Assembly (NCBI GenBank): GCA_029973955.1
Contig: JARKQJ010000231.1
Span: forward strand, 26,049 to 90,048
DNA length: 64,000 nt
From: Paludibaculum sp.
GTDB taxonomy: Bacteria > Acidobacteriota > Terriglobia > Bryobacterales > Bryobacteraceae
Reading direction: 5' to 3'
The notes beneath the pieces were generated by a model. It saw only the letters and a program-made list of their open reading frames with translations. It searched no databases and was not told the DNA's origin. Shown piece after piece: positions 44,431-52,596 of this stretch. Within the stretch, counting starts at the first letter, position 1. Each line of letters starts with the position of its first letter. A program made the translations under genes and the position numbers.

Positions 44431-45594
44431 ATGCGCACGTTCATGATTGGGGGCGGCATGATCGCCCACGACCAGATTCTGCCTTCGCTCTACCAGTTGA
44501 AGCGTCTCGGCCGCATCGAAGGGATCGAGATCTGCGACCGGCGCAAGGAATCGCTCGACGCGCTGCTCAACGCCGCGCTGCTGAACGAGGCCTTTCCCGA
44601 CCAGACCTTCGGCCAGCGCCTGGAGCCCTATGAAGAGTGCCTCGCCGGTCTGCCGGCGAGGCAGCTCGCCATCGTGGCGCTGCCCGACGCGCTGCACTAC
44701 AAGGCGGTGATGGCCGCTCTCCGGGCCGATCAGCACGTGCTGTGCGTGAAGCCGCTGGTGCTCACCGTGGCGCAGGCCGAGGAGATCGAACACGAGGCCC
44801 GCGACCGCGGTCTGCTGGTGGGCGTCGAATATCACAAGCGCTTCGATGACCGCTCCCTCATGGCCCGCCGCCGCTACCGCGCCGGCCTGTTCGGCGAGTT
44901 CAAGCTGGGCACCGCCAGCCTGCTGGAGAAGTGGTACTACCGCTACTCGAACTTCCAGAACTGGTTCACCTGTGAGGCCACCGACGCCTTTACTTACATC
45001 GGCTGCCACTACGTGGACCTGGTCGCCTTCATCACCGGCCTTCTCCCCGTGGAGATCTCCGTCTATGGCATGAAGGACCGCTTTCCCAACGGCAACGAAG
45101 GCTGGCTGTGGACCGACGCGCGCGTCATCTGGTCCAACGGCGCCTGCCTGAATGTGCAGAACGCCTTGGGCTTCCCTGACGCCGCGCCGGGCACCAACAC
45201 CCAGGGCCTGAACATGTACTGTTCCAACGGCGAAACCGGCGCCTGGATCAACCACGACGACCAATACCGCGGCATGCAGTACTGCTTCACCCGCCACCCC
45301 GGGGGCGACGGCGCCAACGTCTATAATGAGCCGTCGCCGGACTACTTCCAATACGTCAACGTGGGTGGCCCAGGCCTCACGCCCGTGGGCTACGGCTATC
45401 GTTCCGTCTCCTACATCGTGGAGCGGGCTCTGGAACTGCAGGGCCTCGGCCTGGAGGAACGCCGCGCCAAGCTGAAGGAGTTTGACGACGCCGGCGTCAT
45501 GGCCACGCCCGCCAACTCCCGGTACAACGAGGCGGTGGTGGAAGCGGCGCGGAAATCGGTGCTCGACGGTGGGCGCCCCATGAAGATCGCCTGA
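44431..45594 (+). CDS. Gfo/Idh/MocA family oxidoreductase
   Basis: 387 residues without a signal peptide. Rossmann start MRTFMIGGGMIAHDQILPS (GGGMIA loop), ALPDALHYKAVMAAL, and the family motif in the form VKPLVLT, where the lysine of EKP is kept but the glutamate is not. VEYHKRFDDRS and ATDAFTYIGCHYVDLVAFITG give the substrate-domain histidines. It is coupled closely behind the class III aminotransferase gene and is likely to act on the same sugar or cyclitol. It lacks the Tat leader seen on the oxidoreductase near 5 kb, so the two have different compartments. Confidence 0.87.
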   Translation: MRTFMIGGGMIAHDQILPSLYQLKRLGRIEGIEICDRRKESLDALLNAALLNEAFPDQTFGQRLEPYEECLAGLPARQLAIVALPDALHYKAVMAALRADQHVLCVKPLVLTVAQAEEIEHEARDRGLLVGVEYHKRFDDRSLMARRRYRAGLFGEFKLGTASLLEKWYYRYSNFQNWFTCEATDAFTYIGCHYVDLVAFITGLLPVEISVYGMKDRFPNGNEGWLWTDARVIWSNGACLNVQNALGFPDAAPGTNTQGLNMYCSNGETGAWINHDDQYRGMQYCFTRHPGGDGANVYNEPSPDYFQYVNVGGPGLTPVGYGYRSVSYIVERALELQGLGLEERRAKLKEFDDAGVMATPANSRYNEAVVEAARKSVLDGGRPMKIA

Positions 45595-45669
45595 AACTCT
45601 CGCAACCGAAAGCGGGCGCGGCGAATCCATGAAGGCATACAGTTCCTTTCTGGATTCCCGCCCCCGCCC

Positions 45670-46620
45670 ATGCGCCTTCTGTTTACCATCACTGTTTCTT
45701 CCGCGCTCGCCGGAGCACAGACGCTTCCTGCGTCCGGGGTGATTGTGGACCAGGTGGGGCGCGCCATCCGCCAGGTAGTGGCCACCGCCGGCGCCGCGCA
45801 GGCCGGCAGCGCCAAAGTCCGCGAGTTCGATCTCGCCGCGGCTTCGCCCGACGGCCGCAACGCACTGGTGGTCCGCCGGGATTCGCTCTATGTCGTGCGC
45901 CGCCTCGATGGCGTGCTGCCCGTATGGCGCGAGATGGCGGACAAGATCGATGTCTCCCGCGCCGTGTGGAGCGAGAACTCCGATGCCGCGGCGGTCATCG
46001 ACAAAGAAAAGAACCGCCTGGAACTCTGGGCCGGCATGGGGCACGAACCAAAGCGCAAAGGCGCGGTGGACCTCACCTCCATGAATGGAATGGATGAGCG
46101 CATCGTCAGCGTGGCCGTGGACAACGAGGCGCGCTACGCGTTCATGTCCACCCAGGGCAAGGAGTCTGGAACGCTCTATCTCGTGAAGCCGGGGCAGGAG
46201 CCGCTCATGGTGATGCCCCTGGGACGGGCCGGTGTGCTCGGGCTCGCCGGAGGCGCGCTCTATGTCGCCGACCGCGGGCGCAACGAAGTGCTGAAGATGA
46301 CCAACTGGGAAGGGATGCCGAACGTGACGGCCCTGGCCTCCGCCGGGCAGGGCGTGTCGGACCCGGTCGGCTTCGCGGTGGACCCGGAAAGGCGGCTGCT
46401 CTACGTCGCCAGCGGCGGCACTCGCCAAGTGCTCACCATCGACACGCGCTCCATGGCCGTGAAAGAGGCGCTGGAGTTGGATTTCACTCCCACCCGGCTG
46501 GAGCGCATCGGCGCCGGTTCGCTATTCGCGTTGAACGGCCTCGAATCCGGCGCGCCGCTGTTGGACACGCGCGCCGCGCATGCCGCGCTCGTGCCTGTCA
46601 ATCCGCCTTCCGCGGACTAG
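45670..46620 (+). CDS. Exported beta-propeller-like protein of unknown role
   Basis: 316 residues with a short signal peptide (MRLLFTITVSSALAGAQ). The body has repeated four-strand units of NHL/YVTN appearance: REFDLAAASPDGRNALVVRR, SVAVDNEARYAFMS, VLGLAGGALYVADRGRNEVLKM and GFAVDPERRLLYVASGGTRQVLTIDT. No catalytic motif is visible. It may be a periplasmic binding or sensor propeller. It ends against the GH2 gene, the two stops sharing CTAG. No closely linked partner on its strand. Confidence 0.75.
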   Translation: MRLLFTITVSSALAGAQTLPASGVIVDQVGRAIRQVVATAGAAQAGSAKVREFDLAAASPDGRNALVVRRDSLYVVRRLDGVLPVWREMADKIDVSRAVWSENSDAAAVIDKEKNRLELWAGMGHEPKRKGAVDLTSMNGMDERIVSVAVDNEARYAFMSTQGKESGTLYLVKPGQEPLMVMPLGRAGVLGLAGGALYVADRGRNEVLKMTNWEGMPNVTALASAGQGVSDPVGFAVDPERRLLYVASGGTRQVLTIDTRSMAVKEALELDFTPTRLERIGAGSLFALNGLESGAPLLDTRAAHAALVPVNPPSAD

Positions 46621-48650
46621 GCTTTCCACTCCGCCGCAAGCACCGTGCTGGCCGTCGGCCGCACGATCTCCACCACTACCTTCACTGGCTTCGTTTCGGC
46701 AAACTCCGCCGCGGCGTCAAAGTGCCCGCCGGGCGGCAGCGTCGGCACCGCCACCAGCTTCTGCTCCATCGGCAGGCCGCCGAAGCCATAGAGCGTGAAC
46801 CGCAGGTGATAGCCGGCCAGTGTGTGGCAAGGAATCGTTGAGCGCGTCTTCAGCGCGGCCTGCCAGCGCTGGCCGGTGCGCGTCAGCGTGAGCGTCTCCA
46901 CCGGACTCGACTCCCGCCGCAGAACGTCATAGCTCGGCTTGCGGTTGCCGTACAGGTCCACCACGCCGTGTACGCGCTGCCGGAAGATGCCCAGCCCCTT
47001 GTCGCCCATGTGCGTGCGGTAGTCGTTGTAGCAGAAGAAGATCAGGCCCCCGACATTGGGCTCTGCGCGGTAGACCGCGTTGTGAGACTTGAGAATCTCG
47101 ATGCGGCGCTCGTCGCTGGTGGGATTCTTCGGATCGCACTCGCACAGGCCGTATTCGCTGATGACGATCGGCTTGTTAGGGTACTTGGCGCGGATCTTTG
47201 CCAACGACTCTCGCACACTCTCCGCCGTGCCCTTGTACCAGCTCTCGTAGTATTCGTTCCATTCGAGGAAGTCCATCTCCCCCGCGACGTCGTCATCCGT
47301 GTGACTGTGCAGGGTGTTGGACGCGTAGGAGAGCGGCCGGGACGAATCCAGCTTGCGCGCCTCGCGGAACATCGCCTGCGCGAACTTCTTCGCCGGCGGA
47401 TTCTGGCCGCTGATCTCGTTGCACAGGCCCCACGCGAAGACGCACGGGTGGTTGCGGTTCTGGCTGATCAGTTCGCGCAGTTGCGCCAGGCCGTTGTTGA
47501 GAATCGCCTCGGAGGGCTCGCTCTGCATGCCTTTGAAGGTGCCCGGGCCCCAGGTGGGCACTTCGAGCTGAATCAACATGCCGTTGCGGTCGCACCAGTC
47601 CAGCAGCCGCCGGTCCTGCATCCAGTGCACGCGCGTGAAGACGCAGTTCAGCTCCTTCATGTCGCGGTGGTCGTGTTCGATCCAGGGGAGCGGTTCCGCC
47701 ATGCCGTACTGCGGATGGCTCCCCGCCATGCGTTCCACGCCCATCAGCCAAACGCGCTCTCCGTTCAGGTAGAACGCCGGGCCGCGCACCTCAAACTTGC
47801 GGATGCCGAACGTCTCCTCCATGGCGTGCGTGCCGGCACTCACCCGCAGGCGGTAGAGCTGCGGGTGATCGAAGTGCCAAAGTTTGGGGTGCAGGATGTG
47901 GGCGTTCGGGAGCGCCACGGTCTCCGTCTGGCCGCCCGGGATCTCGGTGGCGGTAGCGTTTTTCGCCACCAGCAGCCCCGATGCTTCCTCGTAGACTTCG
48001 GCTTCCAGGACGAAACGGGCGGTCCTGCCGCCGCGGTTGCAGACCACGGCACGCATGGCTGCCTCGGCGCGGCCGGAGGCGAGGTCCGGCGTGGCGTCGA
48101 TCTCCAAGCGCTCGATGAAGAGAGTAGGCGTCACGTGCAGCCAGACAGGCCGGTAGATGCCGCCGTCCGGCGTCCAGTCGTAACTGTTGTTGCGCGGCAG
48201 CATCGCGTCGTCGAAAGAGTTGTCCACTTCGACAGTCAGCGTGCTGGGGCCCTCGTAATCGAGCAGTGAGGAGATGTCCAGGGCAAACGCCGTATAGCCT
48301 TTCCCGATATGTTCACCGGCGGAGCGGCCATTGACGAAAACGCGCGCCGAGTGGAACACGCTCTCAAACTCAACGCGGACCGCGCCCTGCTTCCAGGACG
48401 GAAGGGCCACAATCCGGCGCCGGTACCACGCCTTGCCGAGATGTGAGGCGCATTCCGGCTCCGTTTGCCACGTGTGCGGCACGGTCACCGTGCGCCACGA
48501 CTTCTGATCGAGCGAGAACTCCCATTCGCCGTTCAGCGAAATCGTCCTGCGGTCAAGAGCGGATTCCGGTGCTGCCGCCCGTGCCCTGCCCTTGACAGCG
48601 GCGAAACCGGCGGCTGTTCCAAAGAAGGAGCGTCTGGAACCGTAAGGCAT
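46617..48650 (-). CDS. Tat-exported glycoside hydrolase family 2
   Basis: 677 residues. A Tat leader (GSRRSFFGTAAGFAAV) precedes a galactose-binding-like jelly roll (ISLNGEWEFSLDQKSWRTVTVPHTWQTE and ARVFVNGRSAGEHIGKGYTAF), an Ig-like domain, a TIM barrel with the acid/base glutamate in VFAWGLCNEISG and the nucleophile in PIVISEYGLCE, then a C-terminal beta region. The family includes beta-galactosidases, beta-glucuronidases and beta-mannosidases; the motifs here (NEISG, EYG) do not decide among them. It should act in the periplasm on sugar side chains. Divergent from the threonine dehydrogenase gene. Confidence 0.92.
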   Translation of the reverse strand: MPYGSRRSFFGTAAGFAAVKGRARAAAPESALDRRTISLNGEWEFSLDQKSWRTVTVPHTWQTEPECASHLGKAWYRRRIVALPSWKQGAVRVEFESVFHSARVFVNGRSAGEHIGKGYTAFALDISSLLDYEGPSTLTVEVDNSFDDAMLPRNNSYDWTPDGGIYRPVWLHVTPTLFIERLEIDATPDLASGRAEAAMRAVVCNRGGRTARFVLEAEVYEEASGLLVAKNATATEIPGGQTETVALPNAHILHPKLWHFDHPQLYRLRVSAGTHAMEETFGIRKFEVRGPAFYLNGERVWLMGVERMAGSHPQYGMAEPLPWIEHDHRDMKELNCVFTRVHWMQDRRLLDWCDRNGMLIQLEVPTWGPGTFKGMQSEPSEAILNNGLAQLRELISQNRNHPCVFAWGLCNEISGQNPPAKKFAQAMFREARKLDSSRPLSYASNTLHSHTDDDVAGEMDFLEWNEYYESWYKGTAESVRESLAKIRAKYPNKPIVISEYGLCECDPKNPTSDERRIEILKSHNAVYRAEPNVGGLIFFCYNDYRTHMGDKGLGIFRQRVHGVVDLYGNRKPSYDVLRRESSPVETLTLTRTGQRWQAALKTRSTIPCHTLAGYHLRFTLYGFGGLPMEQKLVAVPTLPPGGHFDAAAEFAETKPVKVVVEIVRPTASTVLAAEWKA

Positions 48651-48730
48651 AGTAAGAGGCTAGCAGGTCCGAAATCCCCGCTAGTCCGCGGAACTGCTTT
48701 ACTGGAGTAAGTTCCACGGAGATCCATACC

Positions 48731-49777
48731 ATGACCATCCCCAAGACGATGAAAGCGCTCGTGAAAAGCAAGGCCGAGCCGGGACTGTGGCTGGAGGAGA
48801 TTCCTGTCCCAACCATCGGCATCAACGACGTGCTGATCCGCGTGGAGAAAGCAGCTATCTGCGGCACGGACGTTCACATCTGGAAGTGGGACGAATGGGC
48901 GCAGAAGACCATCCCGGTGCCCATGGCCGTGGGGCATGAGTTCGTCGGGCGCATCGTCGCAGTGGGCTCCAACGTCAACGACTTCTTTCCCGGCGACGTG
49001 GTGAGCGCCGAAGGCCATGTGGTCTGCGGCCGCTGCCGCAACTGTCTGGCCGGCCGCCGCCACCTCTGTGCGCACACCCAAGGCGTAGGCGTGAACCGCC
49101 CCGGCTGCTTCGCCGAGTACATCTCCGTGCCGATGACCAATCTCTGGAAGCACTCCAGCAAGATTCCGCTCGACGTGGCCAGCATCTTCGATCCCTTCGG
49201 CAACGCCGTACACACCGCCTTGAGCTTTCCCGTGCTGGGCGAAGACGTGCTCATCACCGGCGCCGGGCCCATCGGCCTGATGGCCGCGGCCGTAGTGCGC
49301 CACGCCGGCGCGCGCCACGTGGTGATCACCGACGTGAACCCCGCGCGCCTCAAGCTGGCGGAGCAGTTCGGCGTTACCAGGGCCGTCAACGTCAGCACCT
49401 CATCGTTGGCCGAAGCGCAGAAAGAACTCGGCATGAAAGAAGGTTTCGACGTCGGCCTGGAGATGTCCGGCAGCCCGGCGGCCTTCCGCGACATGGTGGC
49501 CAACATGTGCCACGGCGGCAAGATCGCCATGCTCGGCATTCAGCCGAAAGACTCGCTCATCGACTGGAACACCGTCATCTTCTCCATGCTCACCATCAAG
49601 GGCATCTACGGCCGCGAGATGTACGAGACCTGGTACATGATGACTGTCATGCTACAGTCAGGCCTCGACATCTCGCCCGTCATCACGCACCGCTTCCACT
49701 ACACGGATTTCCGCAAAGGCTTCGAAGCGATGATTGCCGGCGATGCGGCGAAGGTCGTGATGGACTGGACCGAGTAA
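48731..49777 (+). CDS. tdh: L-threonine 3-dehydrogenase
   Basis: 348 residues from ATG 48731 (ATG 48749 also possible; GGAG lies eight bases before the first). Medium-chain zinc dehydrogenase: catalytic zinc ligands in AICGTDVHIWKWD and VGHEFVG, structural zinc cysteines in CGRCRNCLAGRRHLC, NAD loop ITGAGPIGLMAAAV, and the Tdh-type GIYGREMYETWY. It oxidises L-threonine to 2-amino-3-ketobutyrate. No kbl (2-amino-3-ketobutyrate ligase) is next to it, which is the usual partner elsewhere. Length and motifs are normal for Tdh. Confidence 0.92.
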   Translation: MTIPKTMKALVKSKAEPGLWLEEIPVPTIGINDVLIRVEKAAICGTDVHIWKWDEWAQKTIPVPMAVGHEFVGRIVAVGSNVNDFFPGDVVSAEGHVVCGRCRNCLAGRRHLCAHTQGVGVNRPGCFAEYISVPMTNLWKHSSKIPLDVASIFDPFGNAVHTALSFPVLGEDVLITGAGPIGLMAAAVVRHAGARHVVITDVNPARLKLAEQFGVTRAVNVSTSSLAEAQKELGMKEGFDVGLEMSGSPAAFRDMVANMCHGGKIAMLGIQPKDSLIDWNTVIFSMLTIKGIYGREMYETWYMMTVMLQSGLDISPVITHRFHYTDFRKGFEAMIAGDAAKVVMDWTE

Positions 49778-49783
49778 GCCGGC

Positions 49784-50191
49784 CTAGTCGCGCCAGCGGC
49801 CGCGGGCCTTGTGGTGGCCGTAGGCGTGGCCGCGCGGCGGAGGGCCGGGGCGGTAGGAATAGACCGGCACGGGCGGCGCTACATAACGCGGCTCGGCATA
49901 GCCGTAACCATACACCGCGGGGGCAGGCACGCCAAACCGTGTGCAGACGCGATCCCAGGACGGATGGCGGCGGTAGTAATCCACCACCACCGCGGGCCGG
50001 ATGCGCGCATGGCGCGCCACTACGAAGACCCGCGGCACCTCATACGCCGGGACATAGCGCTCCACATAAACAACTTCCCGCGGAGCATACCCGTAGTACG
50101 GCGGCGTGCCGATATTCACGTTGATGCCCCAATCGGCGAATGCCGCCGGGGCTGCCATTACTGCCACTGCTACCAGGAGAGTTGTTCGCAT
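49784..50191 (-). CDS. Small exported Tyr/Pro/Arg-rich protein
   Basis: 135 residues. A signal peptide (MRTTLLVAVAVMAAPAAFA) is followed by a strongly basic, tyrosine- and proline-rich sequence (GTPPYYGYAPREVVYVERYVPAYEVPR, then YGYGYAEPRYVAPPVPVYSYRPGPPPRG). No family is recognised with certainty; similar low-complexity envelope proteins exist in many bacteria. It may be extended and bind cell-surface polymers. It converges on tdh with six bases between the stops. The hydrophobic leader and basic mature part make it a periplasmic or outer-surface protein. Confidence 0.65.
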   Translation of the reverse strand: MRTTLLVAVAVMAAPAAFADWGINVNIGTPPYYGYAPREVVYVERYVPAYEVPRVFVVARHARIRPAVVVDYYRRHPSWDRVCTRFGVPAPAVYGYGYAEPRYVAPPVPVYSYRPGPPPRGHAYGHHKARGRWRD

Positions 50192-50264
50192 GGCTCGTTG
50201 CTCCTGCTCTCGGAGACGCGAGCGAACACTGTTCCGGTTTCGTGAAATGTGCGGCCGCGAAACC

Positions 50265-51830
50265 TTAGCCTCGCAGCTTGCGCAGCGCCGGCAGCACGTC
50301 GCCGATCGCCACGGCCTCTGAGCCCGGCTGGCCGAGTCCGAAATAGAGCTTGCGGTACAGCGCGAACAGCTTCTCGTAGACCGCTGCTTCAGCCGGGTCG
50401 GGCTCGATCACCTGGTAGCTGGGGCAGAGCCGGTCCTGCGCCTCTTCCACTGTCTTGAAGGCGCCGGCGGCCATGAACGCGAAGATCGCCGAGCCGAGGC
50501 TGGTCACTTCCTGCGCAGGCACCAGCACGGGCTTGTTGAAGACGTTGGCGTAGACGCGGTTTAGCGTGGGGTTCTTCTGCGGGATGCCGCCGCCGTTGAT
50601 CACGCGGTTGATCGTGACGCCGTGCTCGGCCATGCGTTCCAGAATGATGCGCGTGTGGAAGGCGGTGCCTTCGATGGCCGCGAAGAGTTCGTCGGAGGCA
50701 GTGGTGGTGAGTGTCCAGCCCAGCGTCACGCCGCCGAGTTCGGGGTTCACCAGCACGGTGCGGTCGCCGTTATCCCAGGAGAAGCGCAACAGGCCGGAGG
50801 AGCCGGCCTTGCATTGGTCGAGCCCTTCGGAGAGCTTCGCCACCGTTGTGCCCGCGCGGCGCGCGATGGCTTCGAAGATGTCGCCCACCGCCGACAGCCC
50901 GGCTTCGATGCCGAAGTAATCGGGGTGGATGGAGCCCTTCACCACGCCGCACACGCCCGGGATCAGGCCCACTTCCCTGGCGATCGCCATCATGCAGGTG
51001 GAGGTGCCCACCACGTTCACCACGTCGCCTTCGCGGATGCCGGCGCCGATCGCGTCCCAATGCGCGTCGAACGCGCCCACGGGGATCGGGATGCCGGCCT
51101 TCAGGCCAAGCTTCTCCGCCCATTCGGGAGAGAGGTGGCCGGCAATCTGGTTCGACGTCTCATAGCGGCCGTCCAGCTTCGGCCGGACCCCGGCCAGCAG
51201 CGGGTCCACCTGCGTGAGGAACTCCTCCGGCGGCAGTCCGCCCAGCGATTCGTTCCACATCCACTTGTGGCCCATGGCGCAGATGCTGCGCGGTGCTTCG
51301 GCCGGGTTCGTGATGCCGCACAGCGCCGCGGCCACCAGGTCGCAGTGCTCCATGGCCGTCACCATGCTGGAGCGCTTTTCGGGATTGTTCCGCAGCCAGT
51401 GCAGGAGTTTGGAGAAGCCCCACTCGGAGGAGTAGACGCCGCCGCACCAGTTCAGCGCTTCCAGCGACGTTGCCCTCGCCTTGGCCGTGATTTCCGCCGC
51501 TTCGTTCTTGGCTCTGTGGTCGCACCAGAGGTAGTAGTCGTCGATGGGCGTGAGGCCCGCGGCCAGCGGGATCACTGTCGAGCCGGTGGTATCCAGCGCC
51601 AGGGCCGCCACGGCGCTACCATCGATGCCGGCCACTTTCAATGCGTCGCGCATGGCGGCGGCCAGGGCGGTCATGTGGTCTGAATGGCTTTGGGTGGCGT
51701 GATCCGGATCTTCGCGCTTCCGCTTCACCGGGTACTCGGCGGACGCCGCGCCAAGGCGGCCCTTCCCGCTATCGAACAATGAGACACGGACGCTCTGCGT
51801 CCCGAAATCGACACCAGCGACGACTGACAT
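50265..51830 (-). CDS. araB: Ribulokinase (FGGY family)
   Basis: 521 residues from ATG 51830, which has AGGAGG nine bases upstream; the frame reaches 52136 but would run through araD. Phosphate-binding DFGTQSVRVSLFD, LDTTGSTVIPL, DDYYLWCDHRAKNEA, GVYSSEWGFSKLLHWL, GAFDAHWDAIGAG and the ATP-binding GGGIPQKNPTLNRVYANVF are ribulokinase text. It phosphorylates L-ribulose to L-ribulose-5-phosphate, the substrate of AraD, encoded divergently 70 bases away. araA (arabinose isomerase) is not in this window. The hydrophilic cytoplasmic protein has normal length. Confidence 0.93.
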   Translation of the reverse strand: MSVVAGVDFGTQSVRVSLFDSGKGRLGAASAEYPVKRKREDPDHATQSHSDHMTALAAAMRDALKVAGIDGSAVAALALDTTGSTVIPLAAGLTPIDDYYLWCDHRAKNEAAEITAKARATSLEALNWCGGVYSSEWGFSKLLHWLRNNPEKRSSMVTAMEHCDLVAAALCGITNPAEAPRSICAMGHKWMWNESLGGLPPEEFLTQVDPLLAGVRPKLDGRYETSNQIAGHLSPEWAEKLGLKAGIPIPVGAFDAHWDAIGAGIREGDVVNVVGTSTCMMAIAREVGLIPGVCGVVKGSIHPDYFGIEAGLSAVGDIFEAIARRAGTTVAKLSEGLDQCKAGSSGLLRFSWDNGDRTVLVNPELGGVTLGWTLTTTASDELFAAIEGTAFHTRIILERMAEHGVTINRVINGGGIPQKNPTLNRVYANVFNKPVLVPAQEVTSLGSAIFAFMAAGAFKTVEEAQDRLCPSYQVIEPDPAEAAVYEKLFALYRKLYFGLGQPGSEAVAIGDVLPALRKLRG

Positions 51831-51900
51831 GATCGCGCCTACCTCCTGTGAAAAGGGCATCTTATCGCATACGCTGGTAGTAGGGTTAACCACGTTGAAC
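51831..51900. promoter_or_regulatory. araB/araD divergent intergenic region
   Basis: 70 bases between the two start codons. AGGAGG on the minus strand is a strong ribosome site for araB; the araD start has only a weak one. Both promoters must lie here or inside the opposite gene. I see no clear AraC or CRP-like repeat. Confidence 0.4.
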
Positions 51901-52593
51901 ATGCTCATCGAATCGCTCCGCCAACAGGTGTTGGAGGCCAACCTGGAAATCGTTCGCCGCGGCCTCGTGCTGTATACTTTCGGAAATGCCAGCGGGTATT
52001 CGCCGGAGGATGGGCTGGTTGCGATCAAGCCGAGTGGGGTCCCATTTGAGAAGCTCCGCCCCGAAGACATGGTGGTGACGGACCTGGATGGGAAGATCGT
52101 GGACGGAACCTTGCGGCCCTCCTCCGATCTCGCCACGCACCTCGAGATCTACCGCAACTTCCCGTGCGTGTTGGGCGTGGTGCACACCCACTCCGGCCAT
52201 GCCACGGCTTTCGCGCAGGCCAAAATGGAGATCCCCTGCCTCGGGACCACCCATGCGGATTACTTCTACGGCAGCGTGCCGCTCACCGCGCCGCTCACCG
52301 AAGCCGAAATCGCTTCTGAGTACGAGCTGAACACCGGCAAGGCCATTGTGCGGCGCTTTGAAGGCATCGATCCGCTCACCCGTCCGGGCGTGCTGGTCTC
52401 CTCGCACGGACCTTTCGCCTGGGGCGCTTCGCCCGCCAAGGCCGCCATGAACGCCGTGCTGCTGGAAGAAATCGCGCGCATCGCCTCCATCACGCTCAGC
52501 CTCAACCCCCAGGCGCAGGCCATCGGCAAGGCGCTGCACGACGAGCACTTTCTCCGCAAGCACGGCCCCGGCGCTTCTTATGGTCAGGGCTGA
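51901..52593 (+). CDS. araD: L-ribulose-5-phosphate 4-epimerase
   Basis: 230 residues from ATG 51901; the frame goes on to 51829 but the extra 24 residues overlap the araB start. Class II aldolase/epimerase motifs: TFGNASGY, IKPSGVPFEKL, the zinc-binding VHTHSGHATAFAQ, and a later HGPFAWG. It converts L-ribulose-5-phosphate to D-xylulose-5-phosphate, feeding the pentose phosphate pathway, after AraB. It is divergent from araB across 70 bases and its stop lies three bases from the convergent SSS symporter stop. Cytoplasmic, zinc-dependent by family. Confidence 0.93.
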   Translation: MLIESLRQQVLEANLEIVRRGLVLYTFGNASGYSPEDGLVAIKPSGVPFEKLRPEDMVVTDLDGKIVDGTLRPSSDLATHLEIYRNFPCVLGVVHTHSGHATAFAQAKMEIPCLGTTHADYFYGSVPLTAPLTEAEIASEYELNTGKAIVRRFEGIDPLTRPGVLVSSHGPFAWGASPAKAAMNAVLLEEIARIASITLSLNPQAQAIGKALHDEHFLRKHGPGASYGQG

Positions 52594-52596
52594 CGT

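Noticed and set aside
43060..46428. 1122-residue - strand frame across aminotransferase, oxidoreductase and propeller genes
   Set aside because: It spans three real genes on the other strand and has a His/Arg-rich composition with no domain; produced by absence of stops in GC-rich DNA.
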